Assembly: GCF_026229185.1 (NCBI RefSeq)
Contig: NZ_JAGGJA010000002.1
Location: 124,001-188,000 of the forward strand
Source of the DNA: Fodinibius salsisoli
Lineage (GTDB): Bacteria; Bacteroidota; Rhodothermia; Balneolales; Balneolaceae
DNA length: 64,000 bases
Direction: 5' to 3'
Shown here: piece by piece, positions 1 to 7,974 of the stretch
Position numbering within the stretch: position 1 is the first letter of the stretch
How the letters are laid out: the number at the start of each line of letters is the position of its first letter
Program-made: the position numbers and the translations under genes
Notes under the pieces: model-generated
Told to the model about the DNA's origin: nothing
The model's database searches: none
What the model saw: only the letters and a program-made list of their open reading frames with translations

Positions 1-3000
1 AAGTCCGGCGGCAAGGTTACCCGAGTCGACGGTTGATACATATTTAGGATTAAGTACTTCTCCCAGCCGTATATCATACCAGTTATAAAAATGCCCGTTG
101 TACCGATCCAGTTGCATCAGTGAATTTAACGTCCTCTCCAGGCGCGATAAAAGTTCGCTCAAGGTTATATAGCCCATTTCGTATGCTGCCTGGGTGGCAA
201 CCAATGTCAGCCCGATATTAGTAGGCGAGGTTCGGGCGACGGGAGGCAACAGCGGATCTTCCTGGTAGTAATCCGGTGGCAGCCACGAATATTCTTCGTT
301 CACCAGGCGCTCAAAGTAAAACCAAGTCCGACGGGCATATCTTCGCAGTTTCGATTTGTCGTCTCCAGAAAGCCCGTTTTTAGAAGACAAATGCGGATGT
401 GGATGACTAAAATACCATGCAAAGCCGGGCGAACTTATCCAGAGTAATGAAAATGGAACAACAATCCAGAGGCTTCCCGGGTCAATAAGAAGAGCCGTTA
501 TCAAAACAGCAATCCCTAACAATACAGATATCCCCATTAATCGGATGTACTCATAAACGGTATTTGAGCTCAAGGCTTCAGCCCGGGAAGCTGATGTCCA
601 CTCTAACAAATGTTTTTTTGAAATCAATAATCGCCAAATGACCCGAAATATAGCATCCAGATGAATAACGGCCTGGTGAGGTAAGATAGCCAGCGTTGAA
701 ATTGCCTGGAAGGTATTAATCTTCAGGTTAGAACGGACTTTTTCAAAGTACAGCTTCCATTTAATACGGGCCGGTCGGTTTAACACATCCGTGGAAAAGC
801 TGACGTAAATAGGAAAAGCAAGGATGCCGAAGGCTGCTGCGGTCCAGAGTAAGGCTGTTCCGGGAAGCCAAAACCATCCGGCAACAAAAAAGATAGTCAA
901 GAAAAGGGGCGTCAGTGATCGGCGCAGATTGTCAAAAATTTTCCAACGTGCTAACAGATGGAGAGGATTTTTTGCGGTTCCGTCAGCTGCTGGTACATCT
1001 CCAAACAGCCAGCTCGCGATTTGCCAGTCTCCTCTTGTCCACCGGTGGTTTCTTTTACAGTAGCTGGCATAGCTTGTGGGGTAATCATCAAACAGCTCGA
1101 TATCCGTACTTAGCGCAGCCCGAACGTAGTTACTTTCAATGAGGTCGTGAGAAAGTATTCTATTTTCAGGAAAACGGTTGTCCAATACGGTATGAAAAGC
1201 ACGGACATCATAGATGCCCTTCCCTGTAAAGACGGCCTCTCCCATCATATCCTGATAAATATCGGACACAGCGGTGGTATAGATATCGATACCCACATTA
1301 CCCGAAAATATACGGGTAAAATACGTTTTTTGGGCCGTATCCGGAGGAATGGATATCCGGGGCTGAATGATCCCATAGCCTTTGGTAATACGGCCTTTAT
1401 TCTTATCGTACCATGCTCTGTTCAGTGGATGTGAGGCCACTCGGACCAAGTCGATGACGCTATCCGGAGGTGTGCGGGTATCGGCATCGAGCGTCAAGAT
1501 AAACTGTACGGGCATACTTTGGATTGAGGATATAAAGTCGCCATAGATGGTCGAAAATGAGTGATCGGCTGACGGATCACAAAGAAGTTCGTTCAGCTTT
1601 TCCAGTTTACCCCGTTTCCGTTCCCATCCCATCCATACTCTTTCTTTGGGATTCCATTTTCGGCAGCGATGAAGTAGAAAAAACTTCTGTCCATACCGGG
1701 AAGTGTACTTCTTATTCAGTTCTTCAATGATATGTTTTGCTTCGTTGAGAATTGCAGCATCGTCCGGCATCTGTTCCTGATCGGCGTCAGTAAAATCAGA
1801 TAGCAGGACAAACTGCAGCCCGGGGTCAGGATTGGCCAATGCGGTAATCTCTAATTTTTCAAGCTGCCGTTTTACATCATCTGGCGAACTTAGCAGGGTG
1901 GGCACAACTACCATAGTACGCGCTTTATCCGGTATTCTATTGTCAATCTTCAGCTTGGGTAACCTGCGTGGAGGGAGCGTAAATGCAAAAAGACGGTTTA
2001 CAGCCGTCACCGAAAGTTCAAGAGCGGGAAAAAAAGCGACCAGCAGGACACTGACAGCAACCGGCCACGAAAAACTGATGGCATCGGTAGCTATCCAAAG
2101 AACGCCCAGCAGGGCAATGCAGAGTGCTGCTATTATCCCGATATAGTAACCCGCCGTTTTTTCCAGTTTCTTCCGGAGCTGTTCGCCTATGGGCATTTTA
2201 TATTTAATGTTTTGGGTCAACTCCTCGTACCCTCCTCCTACCAGGTAATAGCCCACATGCTTTTTCAGTACCGCATGATTGTGAAGGATGGCTGTTTCAT
2301 TACCGGTATGGTTGATGTTACGTTCGGCCAGAGACAGTACTTTTTCGGCAATTTCGGTCTCCGAATAATCCGAATATTTGCTCAGGCGCTCTACCGCCCG
2401 GCGGTACTGGTCTTTGGCCTCATGATCCATCTCGGGATAAATACCCATTGGATCGAGACGAAGCATCTGATCTACAATAGAGCACTCTTCAATAAATTCT
2501 TGCCATTCCGTTTCGGATATCTCCCGGAGTGAGATAACCCCATTCTGAATACTGACCTGCAGTTCTGACCTCCGCTGGGATTCTTCTCTAAGCGCCTCAA
2601 CGAGGGAAACACCTAATGGTTGTAACCGGTATTCGAACCACCTTTTTTCATCTTCCGATATCAGGCCGGCTACCTGCAATTGGTGGGCGAGCTCTACCAG
2701 CAAAGTTTGCTCTTCAAAGGATTGCCTGTGAGTTTTCATCCAGTCAATGACTCTGTGTAGTACCCAGCCGGGTTCATCAACTTCTTCTTTGAGTAACCGG
2801 TCGACAAATTCTTGTATTTCTACACGTATTTTACGACGCTCAAGAATTTGAGATGCTTTTTCCGCCAATTGTTGTACCAACACCAGGCGTACCATTATAG
2901 GAATGGCCCAAAGCTCTCCCATATTAAGGGTCAATTCCTCTTGGTAGCTCTGTATATAAAGGGTCAAATTTTGAAGGTCAACTATATTATCGGTATGAAG

Positions 3001-3360
3001 AACAAGACTTTGCACCAGATCATACACCCTGGGCATCCCTTGGTTTGGTCCGGAAGTAAGGTGGGGAACCGTACGCTGATACTCGATAGGAAAATCATTC
3101 TCTATCTGTATAATCTGTTCCTGGATGACGTAAAAATTATCGATCAGCCAATCAGCAGCCGGTGAAATGTCCTGATTCTGCTTAACAGAAGTAACTAAAG
3201 TTCGGTACGCTTTTGTCAGGCCTTCCTTAGCATCAATAAGTAACGGTTTTATAGGAATGATGTCTTTCTTTTGATGACTGAAGGTGTGGCGATGCGATAA
3301 TTCTCTCGCATTCTGGTTTAGCAAGTCCGATTGGTATAATAACTGGGATTGGGGAGGCAT
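1..3360 (-). CDS. Cyclic beta-1,2-glucan synthase-like protein (NdvB/ChvB family), 3' part cut by window edge
   Basis: The reading frame is open from an ATG at 3360 to base 1, giving the first 1120 residues. Rhizobial family members exceed 2500 residues, so most of the C-terminus is missing. About 390 residues of helical N-terminal region are followed by two membrane segments (near 395-450). A family-84-type glycosyltransferase domain comes next, with DAD at 625-627 and RWTRGDWQ at 773-780. More membrane segments follow, and then from about 960 a glycoamylase-like domain with RTSPTNIG. In the family the transferase uses UDP-glucose, the glycoamylase domain trims the chain, and a GH94 phosphorolysis domain (expected beyond the edge) sets its length. 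Product identity is by family, not proven. The start lies 7 bp after a DUF5335 gene, so the two are probably co-transcribed. Location: inner membrane. Confidence 0.85.
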   Translation of the reverse strand, partial: MPPQSQLLYQSDLLNQNARELSHRHTFSHQKKDIIPIKPLLIDAKEGLTKAYRTLVTSVKQNQDISPAADWLIDNFYVIQEQIIQIENDFPIEYQRTVPHLTSGPNQGMPRVYDLVQSLVLHTDNIVDLQNLTLYIQSYQEELTLNMGELWAIPIMVRLVLVQQLAEKASQILERRKIRVEIQEFVDRLLKEEVDEPGWVLHRVIDWMKTHRQSFEEQTLLVELAHQLQVAGLISEDEKRWFEYRLQPLGVSLVEALREESQRRSELQVSIQNGVISLREISETEWQEFIEECSIVDQMLRLDPMGIYPEMDHEAKDQYRRAVERLSKYSDYSETEIAEKVLSLAERNINHTGNETAILHNHAVLKKHVGYYLVGGGYEELTQNIKYKMPIGEQLRKKLEKTAGYYIGIIAALCIALLGVLWIATDAISFSWPVAVSVLLVAFFPALELSVTAVNRLFAFTLPPRRLPKLKIDNRIPDKARTMVVVPTLLSSPDDVKRQLEKLEITALANPDPGLQFVLLSDFTDADQEQMPDDAAILNEAKHIIEELNKKYTSRYGQKFFLLHRCRKWNPKERVWMGWERKRGKLEKLNELLCDPSADHSFSTIYGDFISSIQSMPVQFILTLDADTRTPPDSVIDLVRVASHPLNRAWYDKNKGRITKGYGIIQPRISIPPDTAQKTYFTRIFSGNVGIDIYTTAVSDIYQDMMGEAVFTGKGIYDVRAFHTVLDNRFPENRILSHDLIESNYVRAALSTDIELFDDYPTSYASYCKRNHRWTRGDWQIASWLFGDVPAADGTAKNPLHLLARWKIFDNLRRSLTPLFLTIFFVAGWFWLPGTALLWTAAAFGILAFPIYVSFSTDVLNRPARIKWKLYFEKVRSNLKINTFQAISTLAILPHQAVIHLDAIFRVIWRLLISKKHLLEWTSASRAEALSSNTVYEYIRLMGISVLLGIAVLITALLIDPGSLWIVVPFSLLWISSPGFAWYFSHPHPHLSSKNGLSGDDKSKLRRYARRTWFYFERLVNEEYSWLPPDYYQEDPLLPPVARTSPTNIGLTLVATQAAYEMGYITLSELLSRLERTLNSLMQLDRYNGHFYNWYDIRLGEVLNPKYVSTVDSGNLAAGL

Positions 3361-3367
3361 AGGCCGA

Positions 3368-3694
3368 CTACCGGGTTTCAATGATGTTTCGAGTACCGTC
3401 GTTTTGCACTATTTCAAAACTAAGTAACCAGCCATCATCGGCTTCATCCACATAGATTTCTTGGGGATGGTGAACCATCCTATTTAACTTTTCAAGTTGT
3501 ATTTCCAGCACATCGCCTTTTTTGTCGTAGGTTACACCCTTGAGTAATGTCCACTGGGTTTCGGGTTGAACCCCCATGGATTTGTTCAGTATCCGGACTT
3601 CAGCATATTCGGGTTGCTCGTCTTTTAGAAATTTTTTCGAAAATGAATTAAAATATTCCTGCCACTCTTTCTTCTCTATTTTTCGGATCGACAT
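3368..3694 (-). CDS. DUF5335 family protein
   Basis: Small soluble protein of 108 residues with no signal peptide. It matches what I know of the DUF5335 family: an N-terminal RKIEKKEWQEYF segment, a WTLLKGVTYDKKGD core and a HHPQEIYVDE motif near residues 75-84. Function is unknown. It ends 7 bp before the start of the large glucan synthase-like gene, so the two are likely one transcript. A short perfect palindrome, CCCTATAGGG at 3762-3771, lies about 70 bp upstream and could be a regulatory site, but that is weak. Confidence 0.75.
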   Translation of the reverse strand: MSIRKIEKKEWQEYFNSFSKKFLKDEQPEYAEVRILNKSMGVQPETQWTLLKGVTYDKKGDVLEIQLEKLNRMVHHPQEIYVDEADDGWLLSFEIVQNDGTRNIIETR

Positions 3695-4152
3695 TGTTAC
3701 ATGAGCTGAATGTTGATATTCATTTTTCTCTATAGGTAAAATATATCGATGCCGACCTATTCCCTATAGGGGTATACTCCTGTACGTGGTGAGAGAAAAA
3801 TCCCTACATGAAGATAAGCCAGTCAAGTCCGTCGCAGGTACCAAGTTGAGTAACATTGAGATAGGATCCTGCTCCTAAGGACATAGAGCAGATGTTCGGC
3901 AACCAAAGAGGAGAAATAGAACTATTTGGTAAGTAAGAGGCCCCAGAACCATCACTTTGATTAGAAATTGACAGTGAGTTTCGTTCTCCCCGAAAATCAT
4001 CCCCGCCGTAACGCCCCGTCAGCCAAGGAGGCAAAAGCAGATGCCCAGGAATGTACTCCAGAGTCTCTCTCACAGATCGAAAATACTGAGTAAAAAACCA
4101 GCTTTATCAAATCAAAACTTATGCTTGTTGGAACCCCAATTAACCTTTCTTA
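3695..4152. other. 458-bp spacer, no supported gene
   Basis: This lies between the cyclophilin gene and the DUF5335 gene, both on the minus strand. It holds the 10-bp palindrome CCCTATAGGG (3762-3771). An 89-codon minus-strand frame (3804-4073) is open but has unusual composition (rich in Ser, Leu, Gly, Asn) and no recognisable domain, so I do not call it. No terminator with a clear U-tract is seen after the cyclophilin stop. Confidence 0.5.
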
Positions 4153-6219
4153 TCAGTACCAGGTTGTGGAAATCACTTGGTCTCCTACTTCCATGCGGTC
4201 GACTACACCCATCCCTTCAATGACTTTTCCAAAGCGGGTATAATTGCCATTCAAATGTGGACTCCACTGATTCATCATAAAATACTGGCTGCCTTCAGTA
4301 TCTGTACCTGCGCTGGCAATGCCCGCAGCTCCGCGTTCAAACTCTAACTCCGACGATTCAGTAGGGAGTATAAAATCTGGTCCGCCAAAACCATCCTGGC
4401 GTTCAATATCACCGCCTTGAATCACAAAGTTGGGCACCACACGGTGAAAAGGAACGCCGTCGTATGCTCCGGCCCGGCTTAGACTGTCGATAGCAGAAAC
4501 CGTTGCGGGTGCTCTAAGCGGATCCATGCGGATGGTAATTGCTCCCCTTTCGGTGTAGAGCGTCCACCGAGGTTTAGTACCCAACTGCCACAGTCGCTGC
4601 CAATCGGGTGTGCGGAATTTATTCCCCGAACTTTTCGGGATATCGACCTCCCATCCTGCATCAGCGAGCGACTGGTTTAATGGTGCATAACCCAATGCAG
4701 CCAATGAATCTATAACGGGCCGGGCCTGCTCTTCAAAGCGTTCTTTGTACAGCTGCCCAAACTGCTGATATACTTCAATATCATCCGGTAATAAAAACCC
4801 GTCTAAGGTACCGTTTATTTGCTTAAAGTCATCCTGCTGAAATAGCGCTTCCTGCTCCAACAATGGCTTGGCCATATAAGCTACGCCCCGATCATGCAGC
4901 TGCAATGCATCAAATGTGAGCGCTCTTATCTTTCTAATACGGTCCGGCATCTGCTCCTTGGCAGGTAACTCCTGCCAAAATTGTTGGAGACTCTCCACAA
5001 CCTGCATAGTGGCAAGGTGATCCTCCTGATTGATCACTTCCCGGAGGTGCTTCAAATACTCTTCCGGCGATTGGCTTGCCTGGAACACCCCAAGTTGATA
5101 CGATCTTAAATAGGGATTCTCCTCCACGTACTGCTCCATGCGCTGCTTGTATTGACCCACAAGGGTTGAATCAACGGCACTGGCAACTTTCAGTGCCTGA
5201 AACCAGATGTGGCCGGAAATGGATGTATTCTCTAACATCGTTTCCGTAACATATCGGTATAAATCGCCGCCTTGGGTAAATTTTCCAGCGAGGCTCTGCA
5301 ATGCGGTTAGTTGCACTTGGGGATTCTCATGCATCAGCAAAATTTTGGCGGCCAGCGACCTTCGCTCCGTCATTTCAATTGGACGTAATGATTTGGCCAG
5401 TTCCACAGAAAGCTGAACTTTGCTGTCGAGCTCTTGCTCACTGTTATAAAAATTCGTAATCCGGTAAGTGGTACGATCAGGCAAAATATGATTCACATAT
5501 TGATCGAGGGTCCGGTCAATTCCTAACCCTTGTGTTCGCCAGCGGCTCAGCAGCGTATCCCGGGCTGTCGATGATAGCGGTGTTTGAGGATTTCGATACC
5601 AGCCATAGAGATAAGCCTGACGTACAGAATCTGCATCAACCGTAAAAGCCTGTTGTAAGAGCCGTATTTGTTCCTCTTCCCCGATTTCATAGCGCATCAA
5701 CAGCCTGCTGATGGCAAGCGCAAAATGATATTCACGGTTATGGATTGAATCCACCTGTGAAAGCAAAAATTGCAGGCTCTGTTGGTCGCCCTGCCTGCCA
5801 AGTACCCGCGCAATGCCTGGCCGCAATGCTTGCTGTTGCCCCCATAACTGTTCCAACTGGCGCAGCTGTTGTACATTCATGGAGTGCTTGCTCAATGCAA
5901 ACCAGCTAACTTCCGTATTTTGTTGTTTGGCCAGACCTATAAATAATTCTGTTGAATCTATGGGCGTGGATGCCAATGCTCGCCACGCTTGTTGGCGGAC
6001 GGTATCACTTGCATGGGTAAGAAAAGGGGTAATTTCCCGGGCATCGCGCTGAAAAACAGCATTATACAACTCTGGATAGGCTGCTGTTATTGCTTCATCC
6101 GTTATGGGAGATTCTGCCTGGTAGATTCCTCTGCTATCAGCAGCCCATTTAAATAAGAGTACGACAATGACTACGAGTGCTGCGAACAGAAACCATACGC
6201 GGAGCCGAATATATTCCAT
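4153..6219 (-). CDS. Membrane-anchored cyclophilin-type peptidylprolyl isomerase with long helical-repeat N-terminal region
   Basis: 688 residues. A hydrophobic segment at about 6-26 serves as membrane anchor or uncleaved signal. Residues 40-540 are alpha-helical with HEAT-like character (for example HASDTVRQQAWRALAST). A cyclophilin domain occupies about 552-688. It carries the family motif FHRVVPNFVIQGGD starting at 591, with R593, F598 and Q601 at the expected catalytic positions, and GSQYFMM around 643-649. The loop Trp and His of human cyclophilin A look replaced (HLNGNYTRFG). Prolyl cis-trans isomerisation of proteins in the cell envelope is the likely job, and the repeat region may hold client proteins. 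Size is far above the 160-200 residues of single-domain cyclophilins. Confidence 0.88.
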   Translation of the reverse strand: MEYIRLRVWFLFAALVVIVVLLFKWAADSRGIYQAESPITDEAITAAYPELYNAVFQRDAREITPFLTHASDTVRQQAWRALASTPIDSTELFIGLAKQQNTEVSWFALSKHSMNVQQLRQLEQLWGQQQALRPGIARVLGRQGDQQSLQFLLSQVDSIHNREYHFALAISRLLMRYEIGEEEQIRLLQQAFTVDADSVRQAYLYGWYRNPQTPLSSTARDTLLSRWRTQGLGIDRTLDQYVNHILPDRTTYRITNFYNSEQELDSKVQLSVELAKSLRPIEMTERRSLAAKILLMHENPQVQLTALQSLAGKFTQGGDLYRYVTETMLENTSISGHIWFQALKVASAVDSTLVGQYKQRMEQYVEENPYLRSYQLGVFQASQSPEEYLKHLREVINQEDHLATMQVVESLQQFWQELPAKEQMPDRIRKIRALTFDALQLHDRGVAYMAKPLLEQEALFQQDDFKQINGTLDGFLLPDDIEVYQQFGQLYKERFEEQARPVIDSLAALGYAPLNQSLADAGWEVDIPKSSGNKFRTPDWQRLWQLGTKPRWTLYTERGAITIRMDPLRAPATVSAIDSLSRAGAYDGVPFHRVVPNFVIQGGDIERQDGFGGPDFILPTESSELEFERGAAGIASAGTDTEGSQYFMMNQWSPHLNGNYTRFGKVIEGMGVVDRMEVGDQVISTTWY

Positions 6220-6253
6220 ATAGGTAGATGTCGATAGATTTTAGAAAAATAGT

Positions 6254-6463
6254 TTATATGGACGCTTTTTCTTTATCCTCAGCCCCTTCAACCAAGTCAT
6301 GATCTTTTTCCCCGTGGATTGTCTTCAGCTTGCCATTACCATCTTTGCGAGCTTCATGCAGTTGAGAGTCCTTAATCCATGCACGTCCGCCATCGTGCTG
6401 AAAACGTTTGGTATTCTTAAACATGAAAGCCTGTTCGTGTAAATCGGGTAATTTTTTAGACAT
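6254..6463 (-). CDS. Small charged hypothetical protein
   Basis: About 69 residues from the ATG at 6463; an alternative in-frame ATG at 6472 adds three. The product is very hydrophilic (many Lys, His, Asp, Glu), with no signal or membrane segment. I do not recognise the family. It looks real because it has balanced charged composition and sits alone and co-directional 35 bp upstream of the cyclophilin gene, with which it could be co-transcribed. Function is unknown. Confidence 0.5.
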   Translation of the reverse strand: MSKKLPDLHEQAFMFKNTKRFQHDGGRAWIKDSQLHEARKDGNGKLKTIHGEKDHDLVEGAEDKEKASI

Positions 6464-6544
6464 TACGATCATTACTTAAGGTTAAAGTTTTACAGTTGGG
6501 TTTAACATACCATTTTTGGTTCATTTGTTCATCTAAATTTTGAC

Positions 6545-6575
6545 TTTGCTTTCAGCAATGAAACGCTTATATTTG
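6545..6575 (+). promoter_or_regulatory. Predicted primary sigma promoter of rplU-rpmA
   Basis: TTTG at 6545-6548, exactly 19 bases, then TATATTTG at 6568-6575. This matches the known Bacteroidota pattern TTTG at -33 and TAnnTTTG at -7. Transcription would start near 6582, leaving a leader of about 40 nt before the rplU ATG. Confidence 0.7.
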
Positions 6576-6621
6576 GAGTCTCTTGTGAAAAGAATATTTA
6601 TAACGTTAAATCATTAGTTAG

Positions 6622-6972
6622 ATGTACGCAGTTGTAGAAATAGGTGGGCATCAGTATCGCGTTTCTGAAGGCGATGTATTGTTTGTCGACAAACAAAGTG
6701 ATGAAGTTGACCAAGAACTTACTTTCGATCGTGTTATGTTGGTCAATGATGATGGTAATGTAACCGTAGGTAAACCCGCCGTTGAGGGCGCTGCTGTAAC
6801 AGCAACGCTGCTTGATAACGTTAAGTCGGACAAAGTGATCGTATTCAAGAAGAAACGACGCAAAGGCTATAAGGTTAAGCGCGGTCACCGGCAACCAATG
6901 TCACAAATCGAAATTAATTCAATTTCTGTTTCTTCGGCTTCGAAAGAAGAATCCTCATCCGAAGAAGAATAA
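6622..6972 (+). CDS. rplU: 50S ribosomal protein L21
   Basis: 116 residues with the L21 start [18 protein letters not shown] and the C-terminal RNA-binding stretch [18 protein letters not shown]. It binds 23S rRNA in the large subunit. The usual length is about 103; the extra tail is Ser/Glu-rich (ending EESSSEEE), an acidic extension seen in some relatives of this clade. It is followed after 18 bp by rpmA, the conserved rplU-rpmA operon. Confidence 0.97.
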   Translation: MYAVVEIGGHQYRVSEGDVLFVDKQSDEVDQELTFDRVMLVNDDGNVTVGKPAVEGAAVTATLLDNVKSDKVIVFKKKRRKGYKVKRGHRQPMSQIEINSISVSSASKEESSSEEE

Positions 6973-6990
6973 AAAAACTTCCAATTTATT

Positions 6991-7248
6991 ATGGCACATA
7001 AGAAAGGACAAGGTTCAACGAAAAACGGCCGTGATTCGATATCCAAGCGGCTTGGAGTAAAGAAGTATGGTGGAGAGAAAGTTCGCGCCGGCCATATTAT
7101 TGTTCGCCAGCGTGGAACGAAGTTTCATCCCGGCGAAAACGTAGGCCGCGGTAAAGATGATACCCTCTTTGCCAAAGCAGATGGACAGGTTACCTTCCGT
7201 GTTCGTTCTGGTGGACGTAAATACGTGAGCGTCGAGCCTGTCGCTTAA
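6991..7248 (+). CDS. rpmA: 50S ribosomal protein L27
   Basis: 85 residues beginning [16 protein letters not shown], the normal short L27 N-terminus that reaches toward the peptidyl-transferase centre. There is no Firmicutes-type cleavable leader. The conserved core [22 protein letters not shown] is present. It is second gene of the rplU operon and is followed by a strong terminator. Confidence 0.97.
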   Translation: MAHKKGQGSTKNGRDSISKRLGVKKYGGEKVRAGHIIVRQRGTKFHPGENVGRGKDDTLFAKADGQVTFRVRSGGRKYVSVEPVA

Positions 7249-7270
7249 AAAAAATTTTTACGAAATTTTA

Positions 7271-7305
7271 AAGCCTTGGTTTTCTAACGAGACCAAGGCT
7301 TTTTT
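7271..7305 (+). terminator. Rho-independent terminator of rplU-rpmA
   Basis: A perfect 10-bp stem, AAGCCTTGGT (7271-7280) with ACCAAGGCTT (7292-7301), has an 11-nt loop and runs into a T tract ending at 7305. It lies 23 bp after the rpmA stop. Confidence 0.9.
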
Positions 7306-7319
7306 ATATTCATCTACTT

Positions 7320-7973
7320 ATGGCTCAAATAAATTTACCGGGATTACCCCATTTAAGCGCTAAATCTGTATTTTGCATCGGCCGCAATTATGTAGCTCAT
7401 GCGAGGGAGCTCAATAATGATGTGCCCGATGAACCGCTCATCTTTTTGAAACCCCTCGGCAGCCTCACCTTTGATGGTCCCATACAGCTGCCATCGCAAA
7501 GCAATAATGTGCACCATGAGGTCGAGCTGGTGGCTGCCATTGGGAAAGGGGGAAAAAATATTTCCAGGAAAAAAGCGCTCGACCATGTTGCCGGCTATGC
7601 TGTAGGTATCGACATAACGGCGCGCGATATCCAGAGCAGGGCAAAAGAAAAGGGCCGCCCCTGGTCAGTGGCCAAAGGCTTCGACACTTTTGCACCCCTC
7701 AGTTCATTTATCCCTGCTGACGAAATTGCTGATCCACAGGATATCGACCTTTCCCTAACGGTTAATGGCTCCGTAAGGCAAGCTTCCAATACCAGTCTTA
7801 TGATTTTTTCGGTAGCTGAACTCATTCATTACCTGTCGGGAATTGTTACCCTACAGCCCGGCGACCTCATTTTTACCGGCACCCCGGAGGGAGTCTCTCC
7901 CCTGCAATCTGGAGATAATATCCAGGCTAACCTTGGCTTTTTAAACGCTCACTTATCGATCAATGTAGCATAA
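7320..7973 (+). CDS. Fumarylacetoacetate hydrolase (FAH) family protein
   Basis: 217 residues with the FAH-family fold signature: FCIGRNYVAHARE near 18-30; HHEVELVAAIGK near 65-76, giving metal ligands E67 and E69; GIDITARDIQ near 96-105, giving D98; and RPWSVAKGFDTF near 113-124. The family hydrolyses or decarboxylates acylpyruvates and related beta-diketo acids with Mg2+ or Mn2+. Its short form resembles YcgM/FAHD1-type acylpyruvase or oxaloacetate decarboxylase. The exact substrate is not readable. The M23 peptidase gene follows after 1 bp, so the pair is translationally close. Confidence 0.88.
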   Translation: MAQINLPGLPHLSAKSVFCIGRNYVAHARELNNDVPDEPLIFLKPLGSLTFDGPIQLPSQSNNVHHEVELVAAIGKGGKNISRKKALDHVAGYAVGIDITARDIQSRAKEKGRPWSVAKGFDTFAPLSSFIPADEIADPQDIDLSLTVNGSVRQASNTSLMIFSVAELIHYLSGIVTLQPGDLIFTGTPEGVSPLQSGDNIQANLGFLNAHLSINVA

Positions 7974-7974
7974 T

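Noticed and set aside
3804-4073. 89-codon minus-strand open frame
   Set aside because: Odd composition, no domain, no operon support; better treated as spacer.
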